Below, one piece after another: positions 16,178-23,724 of a stretch of DNA of 51,786 nucleotides. The translations under genes were made by a program, and so were the position numbers. Source of the stretch: Arthrobacter sp. (GTDB lineage: Bacteria > Actinomycetota > Actinomycetes > Actinomycetales > Micrococcaceae); NCBI GenBank assembly GCA_030147325.1, contig JASLAA010000012.1, positions 1 through 51,786 on the forward strand, read 5' to 3'. Positions within the stretch are counted from its first letter, which is position 1; every line of letters starts with the position of its first letter. The notes below the pieces were generated by a model. The model did no database searches. It saw only the letters and a program-made list of their open reading frames with translations, and was not told the origin of the DNA.

Positions 16178-17269
16178 CTACAGCGAGCAGTTGATGAGCA
16201 GCGGTTCCGCTTCGAGGCGGATGCCGAAGGCACGCTCGACGCCGTCGCGCACGAGCCGGGCGACCGCCAGGAGATCCTCCGCCGATGCGCCTCCCCGGTT
16301 GGTGACGGCGAGGGTGTGCTTGGTGGACAGTGCAGCGCGCCCGCCGGCGGCCGCGCGTCCGTCGTCGTCGCCCAGGCCGAAACCCTTGGCGAATCCCGCG
16401 TGGTCGATCAGCCAGGCGGCACTGAGTTTCACCTGACCCTCTTCGCCCGACGGGTACCGCGGCGCGTCGGCGGGCAGGTGCGCCGCGGCCTCCTGGGACA
16501 CGACCGGGTTCGTGAAGAAGGATCCGGTGCTCCAGGTGTCCGGGTCCGGTGCGTCCAGCACCATGCCCTTGCCCGCACGCAGTGCCAGCACCTCCCGCCG
16601 GACGTCGTTGGCGTAGGCGCGGGCTCCTACCTCGACGCCGAGCGCACGAGCGAGTTCGGCGTACCTGATCGGCTTGCTCATGCGCCCCAGCCCGAGCTGG
16701 AACTCGACCGAGAGCACCACGTAACGCGGTGACCCATCGACCGTGCTGCGCTTGAGCAGGGAGTCGCGGTAGCCGAATCCCAGCTCGAAGTTGGTGAAGC
16801 TCCTGATGCTGTCCGTCTCGCGGTCATAGGTCCGCACCGTCGCGATGGTCTGCGAGACATCCGAACCGTACGCGCCCACGTTCTGCACCGGAGTAGCGCC
16901 GGTGGACCCGGGAATACCCGAGAGGGCCTCCAGCCCCGAGAACGCGTGCAGGACGGTGTACCTGACGAGCTCGTCCCAGTCCTGGCCGGCCTGCACCTTC
17001 ACCATGACGCCGCCGCAGGTCGCGTCATCGTCGTCGACGGTGAAGCCCGACGAGATGATACGCACCACCGTGCCCTCGAATCCGCCGTCACCGATCACCA
17101 GGTTCGACCCTCCGCTGATGATGAGCAACGGCTCCCCGATGGCATCCGCAGCTCGGACCGCTTCGATGATCTCCTGCTCCGTCGAGGCCTCCACCACACG
17201 GCGTCCGGGGCCACCGACCCGGGTGGTGGTGAGTTCGGCGAGCCGCGTACTGGTCACGGGCGCCTTCAT
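16178..17269 (-). CDS. murB: UDP-N-acetylenolpyruvoylglucosamine reductase
   Basis: This 363-residue FAD enzyme reduces enolpyruvyl-UDP-GlcNAc to UDP-MurNAc in peptidoglycan precursor synthesis. The FAD-binding loop SGGSNLVIGD is at 52-61, with GSTGATPVQNVGAYG at about 121-135. The proton-donating Ser250 lies in GSFFTNP, and the catalytic Glu355 lies in LEAEPLLINCSL at the C-terminus. It belongs to the E. coli-like type I group. Its ATG overlaps the stop codon of the upstream MaoC gene (ATGA at 17266-17269), so it is the last gene of a coupled hadA-like/hadB-like/murB operon that recurs in Actinobacteria. Confidence 0.95.
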   Translation of the reverse strand: MKAPVTSTRLAELTTTRVGGPGRRVVEASTEQEIIEAVRAADAIGEPLLIISGGSNLVIGDGGFEGTVVRIISSGFTVDDDDATCGGVMVKVQAGQDWDELVRYTVLHAFSGLEALSGIPGSTGATPVQNVGAYGSDVSQTIATVRTYDRETDSIRSFTNFELGFGYRDSLLKRSTVDGSPRYVVLSVEFQLGLGRMSKPIRYAELARALGVEVGARAYANDVRREVLALRAGKGMVLDAPDPDTWSTGSFFTNPVVSQEAAAHLPADAPRYPSGEEGQVKLSAAWLIDHAGFAKGFGLGDDDGRAAAGGRAALSTKHTLAVTNRGGASAEDLLAVARLVRDGVERAFGIRLEAEPLLINCSL

Positions 17270-17703
17270 GGCAGTCGCACCACGGCCTGCGCCTTGACGA
17301 GGACCTTCTGTCCGGCGAAGGTCACGGTGAGGTCGATGCGCGCCGTCGACTTCTCCGTGTCGATCGCGCCCACCGCCCCGCTCACCTCCACGACGGCTCC
17401 GGCCTCGCCCGGGCGGGCCGTCGTGTCGGTCACCGTGACGGGCTTCGTGAAGCGGGTCTGGTAATCCACGACGGCGCTAGGGTCACCGATCCAATCGGTG
17501 ACCAGCTGCACGGCCGCACCCATGGTGAACATGCCGTGCGCGATGACGCCGGGAAGCCCGACCCCTTCCGCGAAGGACTGGTTCCAGTGGATGGGGTTCA
17601 GGTCACCTGAGGCACCTGCGTACCGCACGAGATCCGTCCGGGTGATGTCGATGGTGGCGGAGCCGATCCGCTGGCCCACCTCGAGCGTGGAGAGCACTGG
17701 CAT
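17266..17703 (-). CDS. MaoC-family (R)-hydratase/dehydratase, HadB-like
   Basis: A 145-residue single hot-dog domain. The hydratase motif YAGASGDLNPIHW carries the catalytic Asp34 and His39. HadB-type proteins pair with a partner lacking this motif to form a heterodimeric (3R)-hydroxyacyl dehydratase. The upstream gene encodes such a partner and ends two bases before this ATG. The known mycobacterial pair acts in FAS-II. The substrate here is not shown by the sequence. Translation is coupled to murB through an ATGA overlap. Confidence 0.88.
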   Translation of the reverse strand: MPVLSTLEVGQRIGSATIDITRTDLVRYAGASGDLNPIHWNQSFAEGVGLPGVIAHGMFTMGAAVQLVTDWIGDPSAVVDYQTRFTKPVTVTDTTARPGEAGAVVEVSGAVGAIDTEKSTARIDLTVTFAGQKVLVKAQAVVRLP

Positions 17704-17705
17704 GG

Positions 17706-18155
17706 CTACTGGTCCTCCCCGCGCACCAGGAGGGACGACGTCGTCGTCGCGGTCCTCTCGCCGGAGACGGTCGAGATCTCCGAGCGCGTGGTGATCATAG
17801 CTCCCCCGCCCATGGCCCGCACCTGGTCGACGTGCAGTTCGGCGACGAGCTGATCACCGGCCACGATGGGACGGTGGTGGACGAACCGCTGGTCGGCGTG
17901 GACCACCCGGGTGAAGTCGATGCCCGCGCTCGGGTCGCTGATGAGCTGGGCGTCCGCGCGCTGCGCGACGATGATCGCGAAGGTGGGTGGCGCCACGAGG
18001 TCGCTGTGTCCGAGGGCCACCGCCGCGTCGACGTCGTAGTGGGCCGGGTGGGTCGCCTTCACGGCACGCGCGAAGTCGCGGATGGCCTCGCGGCCGACGG
18101 AGTAGGGCTCTCCGGCGGGATAGCTACGCCCCTGCAGGGCTGGATCGATGGTCAT
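17706..18155 (-). CDS. MaoC N-terminal-domain dehydratase, HadA-like
   Basis: A 149-residue hot-dog protein of the MaoC_dehydrat_N / FAS1-dehydratase type (SYPAGEPYSVGREAIRDFARAV near the start, then FVHHRPIVAGDQL in the central helix region). It lacks the Asp/His hydratase motif and is expected to be the substrate-binding partner of the HadB-like protein. The ATG at 18155 is chosen because GGAGG lies four bases upstream; the frame is open further 5' but that sequence looks non-coding. It is the first gene of the operon with the HadB-like gene and murB. Confidence 0.87.
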   Translation of the reverse strand: MTIDPALQGRSYPAGEPYSVGREAIRDFARAVKATHPAHYDVDAAVALGHSDLVAPPTFAIIVAQRADAQLISDPSAGIDFTRVVHADQRFVHHRPIVAGDQLVAELHVDQVRAMGGGAMITTRSEISTVSGERTATTTSSLLVRGEDQ

Positions 18156-18238
18156 GGAACCTCCGGTGGGAAACGGCATCGGGCGTGGAATGGGAACGGC
18201 TGCGGGTCGTCGGGTGCGGGCGGTATCGCCGGGGTGCG

Positions 18239-18469
18239 TCAGCGCCTGTCCTTCAGCCGGCGGCGGATGTCCCGCGACCGGATCACCATCCCCGCGAGGT
18301 GGCACACCATGCCGGCAACGATGACGGGGATCCCGGTGAGCACGAGCGAACGCTGGTCGGTGACTGCTCCGAGAACCGCGATCAGGATGCCGGTCGCCGT
18401 GGTGACGAGCGCGGAGACCACGAGCTTGCGGTACAGATCCGAGCCGGTCTCCCAGGGCGTGTTCAGCAT
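18239..18469 (-). CDS. Small two-helix membrane protein of unknown function
   Basis: A 76-residue protein with two predicted transmembrane helices, about residues 14-36 (LVVSALVTTATGILIAVLGA) and 42-63, and a strongly basic C-terminal tail (RSRDIRRRLKDRR) that should stay in the cytoplasm. No family is recognised. A TAGAAT hexamer lies six bases before the ATG, which supports the start and a leaderless transcript. It is followed by the hadA-like gene after 83 bases. Confidence 0.7.
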   Translation of the reverse strand: MLNTPWETGSDLYRKLVVSALVTTATGILIAVLGAVTDQRSLVLTGIPVIVAGMVCHLAGMVIRSRDIRRRLKDRR

Positions 18470-18475
18470 GGATCG

Positions 18476-18481
18476 ATTCTA
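18476..18481 (-). promoter_or_regulatory. Putative -10 element of the small membrane protein gene
   Basis: On the minus strand TAGAAT lies six bases before the ATG at 18469. It is the closest match to the consensus TATAAT among the leaderless starts in this window. Confidence 0.5.
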
Positions 18482-18503
18482 CTGCCGACAGTCCGGCCGG
18501 CGC

Positions 18504-19454
18504 TCAGAAGAGCGCTTCCTGCACCGCGGGGACCGGTGTACTGAACGCACCGAAGCGGAGCCTCCTCCCCTTGAGCTGCGCCAGGTCCGCGATGAACAGC
18601 ACATCCGAGCCGTCGATCGAGACCAGCGCCGACGGGCCGAGGACCTCCAGGACCGTGAAGCCGTGACGACCATGTCCCAGCGGCTCCGGGTACGGTTGCA
18701 GCCCGCGGAGTCCGAGCACCGACGCCCATGACGACGGAGGCTCGAACTGCTCGTGGACCACCTCGTAGCCATCGATCCCGATCCCGCCGATGAGCAACCC
18801 CCGGGCCGCGAGCGCGAACCCGTCGTTGACGTCCTCCAGCCGGCTCGGCGCCAGGGGCGCACACAGCGATGCGGCCTTCGTGCCGGACCTGACCGCCTGC
18901 GGAAGGCCCACACTGCGGGTGACCTCGTCCTCGAGCACGCGGACGACCCGTCCGTCGGCCGCGTGCGCGACGAACTGGGCGACCACGGCCCCCTGCTCCA
19001 CGAGGCGTGCCTGCTTCCTCGGGTGCGCTGCTGTGCCGACCTTGGTCGAGCCGTCCGCGAAGGTGGCGATGTACAGCCAGTGCGGCTGGTCGAGGTAGCG
19101 CTTCAGTCCCGCGGGCGCGATGCCGGACCTATGGACATCGTGCATGAACCGGACGTCGTCCTGGGCGAAGCACCGCCCGCACTGGTATCCGCGCTCGGCA
19201 GGCGCCTGATCGGCACAGGGGATCCAGGTGCGGTCGTCCCGGCCGTGGACGCGATGGAAGCCCAGGCAGTAGCGCGAGTCACCGCCGATGTCGAAGGCGA
19301 GCCTCGAGCCGGGCGCAAGGTCGACGTCCTGCGTTTCGCCATCGCCAGCAGGTGCCCGCACTGCTTCCTCCGGGGTCGCGGGCACTTCGCGCAGCGAGAG
19401 CACGGGCCGGTCACCATGCCAGTTCACCCCGCTGGAGAGGTACGAGGACGTCAC
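18504..19454 (-). CDS. DUF2797-family protein with Cys cluster and GIY-YIG-like segment
   Basis: A 316-residue protein of the DUF2797 type, whose function I do not know. The N-terminal third contains C63, C80, C92 and C95 (QCGRC), with nearby histidines, which looks like a zinc site. The following segment HWLYIATFADGSTKVG (125-140), with R150 and E175 (RVLEDEV) downstream, resembles the spacing of a GIY-YIG nuclease core; this is my inference from pattern, not an established assignment. The C-terminal third is a beta-rich domain. The frame is open far upstream, but the GTG at 19454 is the first start in coding-like sequence (VTSSYLSSGVNWHG). It lies 43 bases after the ligase gene, linked by a 15-codon mini-ORF. 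Confidence 0.75.
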   Translation of the reverse strand: MTSSYLSSGVNWHGDRPVLSLREVPATPEEAVRAPAGDGETQDVDLAPGSRLAFDIGGDSRYCLGFHRVHGRDDRTWIPCADQAPAERGYQCGRCFAQDDVRFMHDVHRSGIAPAGLKRYLDQPHWLYIATFADGSTKVGTAAHPRKQARLVEQGAVVAQFVAHAADGRVVRVLEDEVTRSVGLPQAVRSGTKAASLCAPLAPSRLEDVNDGFALAARGLLIGGIGIDGYEVVHEQFEPPSSWASVLGLRGLQPYPEPLGHGRHGFTVLEVLGPSALVSIDGSDVLFIADLAQLKGRRLRFGAFSTPVPAVQEALF

Positions 19455-19498
19455 CCGGCCGACACCTGCACCCGCACGGGGGCCGCCGCGAAGGCCAT
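19451..19498 (-). CDS. 15-codon mini-ORF bridging ligase and DUF2797 genes
   Basis: The ATG overlaps the ligase stop (TGATG) and the TGA overlaps the GTG of the DUF2797 gene (GTGA). The predicted peptide is MAFAAAPVRVQVSAG. It could carry ribosomes from one gene to the next by termination-reinitiation. It may also be chance, since no separate ribosome binding site is visible. Confidence 0.3.
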   Translation of the reverse strand: MAFAAAPVRVQVSAG

Positions 19499-20547
19499 CA
19501 GGCGAGCACTCTGCTGAGATCGTAGGCCGCGGGGATGTCCAATTGGTCGAACGTGCACGAGCGGGCTTCACGATCCGGGCGCCACCGCTCGAACTGCACG
19601 GTGTGCCGGAAGCGGTCGCCCTCCATCTGGTCGTACCGGACCTCGACCACGCGCCGCGGCTGCAATCGGACGTACGACACGTCCTTCGCCGCCGCGAAGC
19701 GGCTGCGTTCGGTGGCCCCCAGCTCCATCTCCCCGTCGTCGTTCCGGAGGACATCCGGTGCGAGCTCGCCGATCAGCTCGAGCCTCCGCTTGTCGGAGAA
19801 CGCCGAGATGCCTCCGACGTTCCGCAGCTCGCCGTCGTCGTCGTAGAGCCCGAGCAGCAGCGAACCGACGCCCTGGCCGGACTTGTGCACCCGGTATCCG
19901 AGCACCACGACGTCGGCCGTGCGGTGGTGCTTGACCTTGAGCATGCGCCGCTTGTTGGGCTCGTAGAGCGCGGCCAGCGGCTTCGCGACGATGCCGTCGA
20001 GGCCTGCCCCCTCGAACTCGACGAGCCAGCGCCGTGCGAGTTCGACGTCGTGCGTGACCTGCGACAGGTGGAGCGGGGCGGAGAACGACTCCCCGACGCC
20101 CTCCAGCGCCGCCCTGCGGTCGCTGAAGGGGAGGCCCGTCAGGTCGTTGCCGTCGATGGCGAGGAGGTCGAAGGCGACGAACGAGGACGGCGTCTGGGCC
20201 GAGAGGAGGCGGACCCTGCTCTCGGCGGGATGGATCCGCTGGGACAATGCATCCCAGTCGAGCCTCTCGGCACCGGACACACCCCGCCGCACCACGATCT
20301 CCCCGTCCACGACGCACCGCTCGGGCAGGTTGAGGAGAAGGGCCTCGACCAGCTCGGGGAAATAGCGGGTGAGCATCTTCGAGCCACGACTGCCGATCTC
20401 GCAGGTGCCGTCCTGGATCCTCACGATCGCACGGAAGCCGTCCCACTTGGGCTCGTAGAGCAGACCTCCCGGAACGCTGTCGGGATCGGGCACCGAGGCG
20501 ACGGCCTTCGCGAGCATCGGTTGGACGGGAAACGGCAGGTCTGTCAT
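19498..20547 (-). CDS. ATP-dependent DNA ligase (LigC/LigD-ligase type)
   Basis: This 349-residue nucleotidyltransferase has the ligase motif EPKWDGFRA with catalytic Lys34, then GSRGSKML (motif Ia region), DGEIVV (motif III), DGIVAKPL (motif IV) and RRMLKVKHH (motif V). An OB-fold domain follows. The size fits stand-alone ligases of the LigC type, which act in DNA repair alongside the NAD-dependent LigA. No Ku, primase or phosphoesterase domain is in the window. A CAGGAT element lies six bases upstream of the ATG. The next gene is the DUF2797 protein, reached through a mini-ORF. Confidence 0.9.
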   Translation of the reverse strand: MTDLPFPVQPMLAKAVASVPDPDSVPGGLLYEPKWDGFRAIVRIQDGTCEIGSRGSKMLTRYFPELVEALLLNLPERCVVDGEIVVRRGVSGAERLDWDALSQRIHPAESRVRLLSAQTPSSFVAFDLLAIDGNDLTGLPFSDRRAALEGVGESFSAPLHLSQVTHDVELARRWLVEFEGAGLDGIVAKPLAALYEPNKRRMLKVKHHRTADVVVLGYRVHKSGQGVGSLLLGLYDDDGELRNVGGISAFSDKRRLELIGELAPDVLRNDDGEMELGATERSRFAAAKDVSYVRLQPRRVVEVRYDQMEGDRFRHTVQFERWRPDREARSCTFDQLDIPAAYDLSRVLA

Positions 20548-20579
20548 CCCCCGATCCTGTCCTATCGGTCCGTAACCGG

Positions 20580-21146
20580 CTACGCCGTCTGACCCTCGTG
20601 CGGTCCTTCTGCGATCTCCTCGAGGAGCTTGTCGTTGAAGGCTTCGAGGTCTTCGGGGCTGCGGCTGGTGACCAGACCCTGATCGACCACCACTTCCTCG
20701 TCGCTCCAGTTCGCACCTGCATTCCGCAGATCCGTTGCGAGCGTGTGGTACGAGGTCAGGTCACGGCCGCTGACGACGCCGGCCTCGATCAGCAGCCAGG
20801 GACCATGGCAGATGGACGCCACGGGTTTGTGCTGCTCGAAGAAGGCCCGGGCGAAGGCCTGGGCGTCCTTGTCCACGCGCAGGAAGTCGGCGTTCACCAC
20901 TCCCCCGGGCAACACCAGGGCATCGAAGTCGTCGGCCTTCGCCGCGGAGACGGCGAGGTCCACGTCGAAGCTGTCCGCCTTGTCCAGGCCGTCGAACCCC
21001 TGCAGTGACCCGGACTTCGGAGACACGAGGGTCGGCGTCCCGCCGGCTTCCTTGACCGCATTCCAGGGGCTCGTGAGCTCGATCTGCTCGACGCCGTCGG
21101 TCAACAGGAAGGCGACCTTCTTGCCTGAGATATCGTGTTCGGACAT
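20580..21146 (-). CDS. DJ-1/PfpI-family protein (type 1 glutamine amidotransferase-like)
   Basis: The 188-residue protein has the nucleophile elbow SICHGPWLL with Cys113-His114 and the acidic partner Glu20 in TDGVEQIEL. This is the PfpI/YhbO pattern of stress-related proteins that have been reported as proteases, glyoxalases or deglycases. The exact activity cannot be told from sequence. The ATG is preceded by AGGGAGAA. The 105-base gap to the upstream XRE gene is AT-rich around 21200-21230 and may hold its own promoter. Confidence 0.88.
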   Translation of the reverse strand: MSEHDISGKKVAFLLTDGVEQIELTSPWNAVKEAGGTPTLVSPKSGSLQGFDGLDKADSFDVDLAVSAAKADDFDALVLPGGVVNADFLRVDKDAQAFARAFFEQHKPVASICHGPWLLIEAGVVSGRDLTSYHTLATDLRNAGANWSDEEVVVDQGLVTSRSPEDLEAFNDKLLEEIAEGPHEGQTA

Positions 21147-21251
21147 GCTGTTCTCCCTTACGTAGAGCGTGGCTGTCGTACTCCTCCAGCCTAGGAAGCA
21201 TGCAAGTGATAAGCAAGCTGATCAATAGGTTCGCGACCCCCGACCGGTCGG

Positions 21252-21863
21252 TCAGGATCGGCGCTTCGGCCGGGCCCGGACGTGCATCCGCTCCCCCTGC
21301 TGGCCGAAGAGGCTGATGAATTCGACGGCCTGTCCGTTGGCACTGGCGAACCAGTGGGGTGTCCGCGTGTCGAACTCGGCAGCCTCGCCCGGACCGAGCA
21401 CGAAATCGTTGTCGGCCAGCACGAGACGCAGTGAGCCGTTGAGGATGTAGAGCCATTCGTAGCCCTCGTGGATCTGGAGCTCGGGCTCCGAGCCCCGGGC
21501 ATCCCCCGCGAGCACCATCTTGAACGCCTGCACCCCGCCCGGACGCCTCGTGAGCGGGATGGCGGTCATACCGTGATGCTCGATCGGACGGAGGTGGATG
21601 CGCGGGTCGCCGGTCGCGGGAGCACCGACGAGATCATCGAGCGGCACACCGAAAAGCCTCGCGATGGGCAGCAGGAGCTCCAGGTTCGGGCGGCGTCGGC
21701 CGGACTCCAGCCGCGACAGGGTGCTGACCGAGACACCGGAGGCAGCGGACACCTCGCCGAGCGTCAGGTTGCGCTGTGCTCTCAGGGCACGCAGGCGAGG
21801 CCCGACGGCGTCGAGCACCGAGGCCAGGTCGGCAGGTACGTCGGAATTCGGGTCCGGGGACAT
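21252..21863 (-). CDS. XRE-family regulator with C-terminal cupin domain
   Basis: A 203-residue protein with an N-terminal helix-turn-helix (about 22-76; LTLGEVSAASGVSVSTLSRLE) and a cupin ligand-binding domain (about 125-195; HEGYEWLYILNGSLRLVL, then GEAAEFDTRTPHWFA). Such regulators usually control the divergent neighbour, here a thioredoxin-reductase-like gene and a methyltransferase. The ATG at 21863 is preferred to an in-frame TTG at 21887 because a CAAACT element sits six bases before it, consistent with a leaderless start. The 91-base shared intergenic region contains repeated GCAAA/TTTGC elements that may be its operator. Confidence 0.88.
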   Translation of the reverse strand: MSPDPNSDVPADLASVLDAVGPRLRALRAQRNLTLGEVSAASGVSVSTLSRLESGRRRPNLELLLPIARLFGVPLDDLVGAPATGDPRIHLRPIEHHGMTAIPLTRRPGGVQAFKMVLAGDARGSEPELQIHEGYEWLYILNGSLRLVLADNDFVLGPGEAAEFDTRTPHWFASANGQAVEFISLFGQQGERMHVRARPKRRS

Positions 21864-21869
21864 GGGGCT

Positions 21870-21900
21870 AGTTTGCCATAGCAGCAAAGCAAATTGTCAA
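21870..21900 (-). promoter_or_regulatory. Putative promoter/operator of the XRE-cupin gene
   Basis: On the minus strand TTGACA (21900-21895) and CAAACT (21875-21870) are separated by 19 bases. Between and over them lie TTTGC at 21872-21876 and GCAAA at 21884-21888 and 21889-21893, forming an inverted and a direct repeat. The spacing is slightly long, and the operator is inferred only from repetition. Confidence 0.35.
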
Positions 21901-21954
21901 TCCGAAAGAACGAGAGGAGGCTTGAGGCATCAGCACATCGAAGGGAGAACGAGC

Positions 21955-23034
21955 ATGTCACCCAGCACACACCCCCAGCGGGCCAGGTACGACGTCGTCG
22001 TCGTGGGAGGGGGCGCCGCAGGACTGAGTGCCGCCGTCACACTGGGACGCGCGCTCCGCTCGGTCCTCGTGATCGACGCCGGCAACCCCCGCAACGCTCC
22101 CGCCGCGGGGGTCCATGGCTTCCTCACCCGTGAGGGCATGACGCCCCTCGAACTCCTCGACGCTGGGCGGTCCGAGGCACGCTCCTATGGTGCCGAGGTA
22201 GTGGTCGGTGAGGCTTCGCTGCTCCAGCGGCATACCGATGGCTTCGAGGTGGTCCTCACCGATGGGCAGCGCGTCACCGGGCGCCGCCTGCTGGTCACCA
22301 CGGGCCTGGCCGACGGCCTGCCGGACATCCCGGGCCTCCACGAGCAGTGGGGTCATGGAGTGGTGCACTGCCCCTATTGCCACGGCTACGAGATCCGCGG
22401 GCAGCGCATCGGTGTCCTCGGCACGGGCCCGCTGTCCGTTCACCAGACGCTGTTGTTCCGGCAGTGGTCGGACGACATCACGCTCTTCCTCAATGACACC
22501 GTGATCCCCACGGACGAGGACTGGGACAAGCTGGCCGCCCGGTCCGTCCGCGTCGTCGACGGTGCGGTGGCATCGGTCGACTCCACCGCAGGCGTCCTCA
22601 CGGGAGTCACCCTGATGACAGGCGCGGGGTTCGAGCTCGCAGCCCTGGCTGTGGGCACCCGGATGGAGGCACGGGGCGACCTGCTGGCCCCGCTCGGGCT
22701 CACCCTGCAGGACCACCCGTCCGGCATGGGGCGCTTCGTCGAAGCCGGACCGATGGGGACGACGGCGGCACCGGGCGTGTACGTGGCGGGTAATGTCTCG
22801 AATGTGGCAGCACAGGTGATCGTCGCCGCGGCGGAAGGCACCATGGCCGGTGCCGCCATCAACGCCGACCTCATCACGGAGGAGACGGGGTGGGCCGTCG
22901 AGGGCCACCGCGGTACCTTCTCGGCGGCGTCGGAGGCAGCGGTATCCGAGCGCGTGCTCGGGCGCCGCCACGGGCTCGCCGGGTTGCCGGCCGCAGCGCT
23001 CTCCGATCGGAAGGAAGTACACCGTGCAGGGTGA
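21955..23034 (+). CDS. Thioredoxin-reductase-like FAD/NAD(P)-dependent oxidoreductase
   Basis: A 359-residue protein with the FAD-binding GGGAAGLSAAVTLGR loop at residues 18-32, the redox-active pair Cys139/Cys142 in HCPYCHGYE, and a C-terminal GVYVAGNVSN segment contacting FAD. It resembles thioredoxin reductase but belongs to the stand-alone group found next to XRE-cupin regulators; the true partner is unknown. The second nucleotide loop reads VLGTGPLSVHQ rather than the usual GGGDSA. The C-terminus extends about 45 residues past the usual end. The frame is open upstream, but the ATG at 21955 with GGGAG before it is clearly the start. The gene overlaps the methyltransferase by 11 bases. Confidence 0.9.
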   Translation: MSPSTHPQRARYDVVVVGGGAAGLSAAVTLGRALRSVLVIDAGNPRNAPAAGVHGFLTREGMTPLELLDAGRSEARSYGAEVVVGEASLLQRHTDGFEVVLTDGQRVTGRRLLVTTGLADGLPDIPGLHEQWGHGVVHCPYCHGYEIRGQRIGVLGTGPLSVHQTLLFRQWSDDITLFLNDTVIPTDEDWDKLAARSVRVVDGAVASVDSTAGVLTGVTLMTGAGFELAALAVGTRMEARGDLLAPLGLTLQDHPSGMGRFVEAGPMGTTAAPGVYVAGNVSNVAAQVIVAAAEGTMAGAAINADLITEETGWAVEGHRGTFSAASEAAVSERVLGRRHGLAGLPAAALSDRKEVHRAG

Positions 23035-23653
23035 GTACACGCAGGAGTTCTGGGACGACCGCTACCGGCAGAAGAACCGGATCTGGAGCGGCAGGCCGAA
23101 TGTGCAACTCGTCGCGGGGGTCCGGGACCTGCCTCCCGGCACCGCGCTCGACGTCGGTTGCGGGGAGGGTGCGGACGCCATCTGGCTTGCGTCGCGAGGC
23201 TGGTCCGTCGTCGGTGTCGATGTCTCGGAGGTCGCCCTCTCGCGGGCCCGCGACCACACAGCTGAACTCGAGGCATCGGTCGCCCGACGCCTCGAGTGGC
23301 GCCATGTCGACCTCCTGGCAGCTCCGGAGCTCCCTGGCCCGCTGGACCTCGTCTCCATCCAGTTCATGCACCTGCCCGATCCCGAGCGCTCGCGTGTCTT
23401 CTCGGCCCTCGCCGGCCTGGTCGGGCCCGGGGGGACCCTGCTGATCGCCGCGCATGACCCCTCCGACCTGCACACCGGGATCGGGCGGCCGCCGAACGCG
23501 GACCTGTTCTACACACCGCACCAGCTCGCCGACCTATTGGACGACAGCTGGGAGATCCAGGTGTGCGAGTCCCGTCCGCGCGTCGCACAGAACGCGGCCG
23601 GGCTCGACGTCGACATCAGCGACGCCGTCCTGCAGGCCGTACGCATCCGCTGA
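23024..23653 (+). CDS. Class I SAM-dependent methyltransferase
   Basis: A 209-residue methyltransferase with SAM motif I DVGCGEGAD at 43-51, the acidic end of strand beta-2 in VVGVDVSEVAL, and a GPGGTLLIAAHD motif III region. The opening EFWDDRYRQKNRIWSGRPN is typical of the small TehB/thiopurine-methyltransferase-like group that acts on small molecules. The GTG start, with GGAAGGAAG upstream, lies inside the end of the oxidoreductase gene, so the two are co-transcribed. The association with a redox enzyme and an XRE-cupin sensor suggests handling of a small reactive or toxic compound; the substrate is not known. Confidence 0.88.
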   Translation: MQGEYTQEFWDDRYRQKNRIWSGRPNVQLVAGVRDLPPGTALDVGCGEGADAIWLASRGWSVVGVDVSEVALSRARDHTAELEASVARRLEWRHVDLLAAPELPGPLDLVSIQFMHLPDPERSRVFSALAGLVGPGGTLLIAAHDPSDLHTGIGRPPNADLFYTPHQLADLLDDSWEIQVCESRPRVAQNAAGLDVDISDAVLQAVRIR

Positions 23654-23712
23654 GACGGCCGCAAGACCGGCAACCGGGCCGGCACCCGCGTGCGCCCGCC
23701 CGGCCCGGTCGC

Positions 23713-23718
23713 TAGCCT
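23713..23718 (+). promoter_or_regulatory. Putative -10 element of a leaderless rtcB promoter
   Basis: TAGCCT lies six bases before the ATG of rtcB; no Shine-Dalgarno sequence is seen. Confidence 0.5.
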
Positions 23719-23724
23719 CGACGC

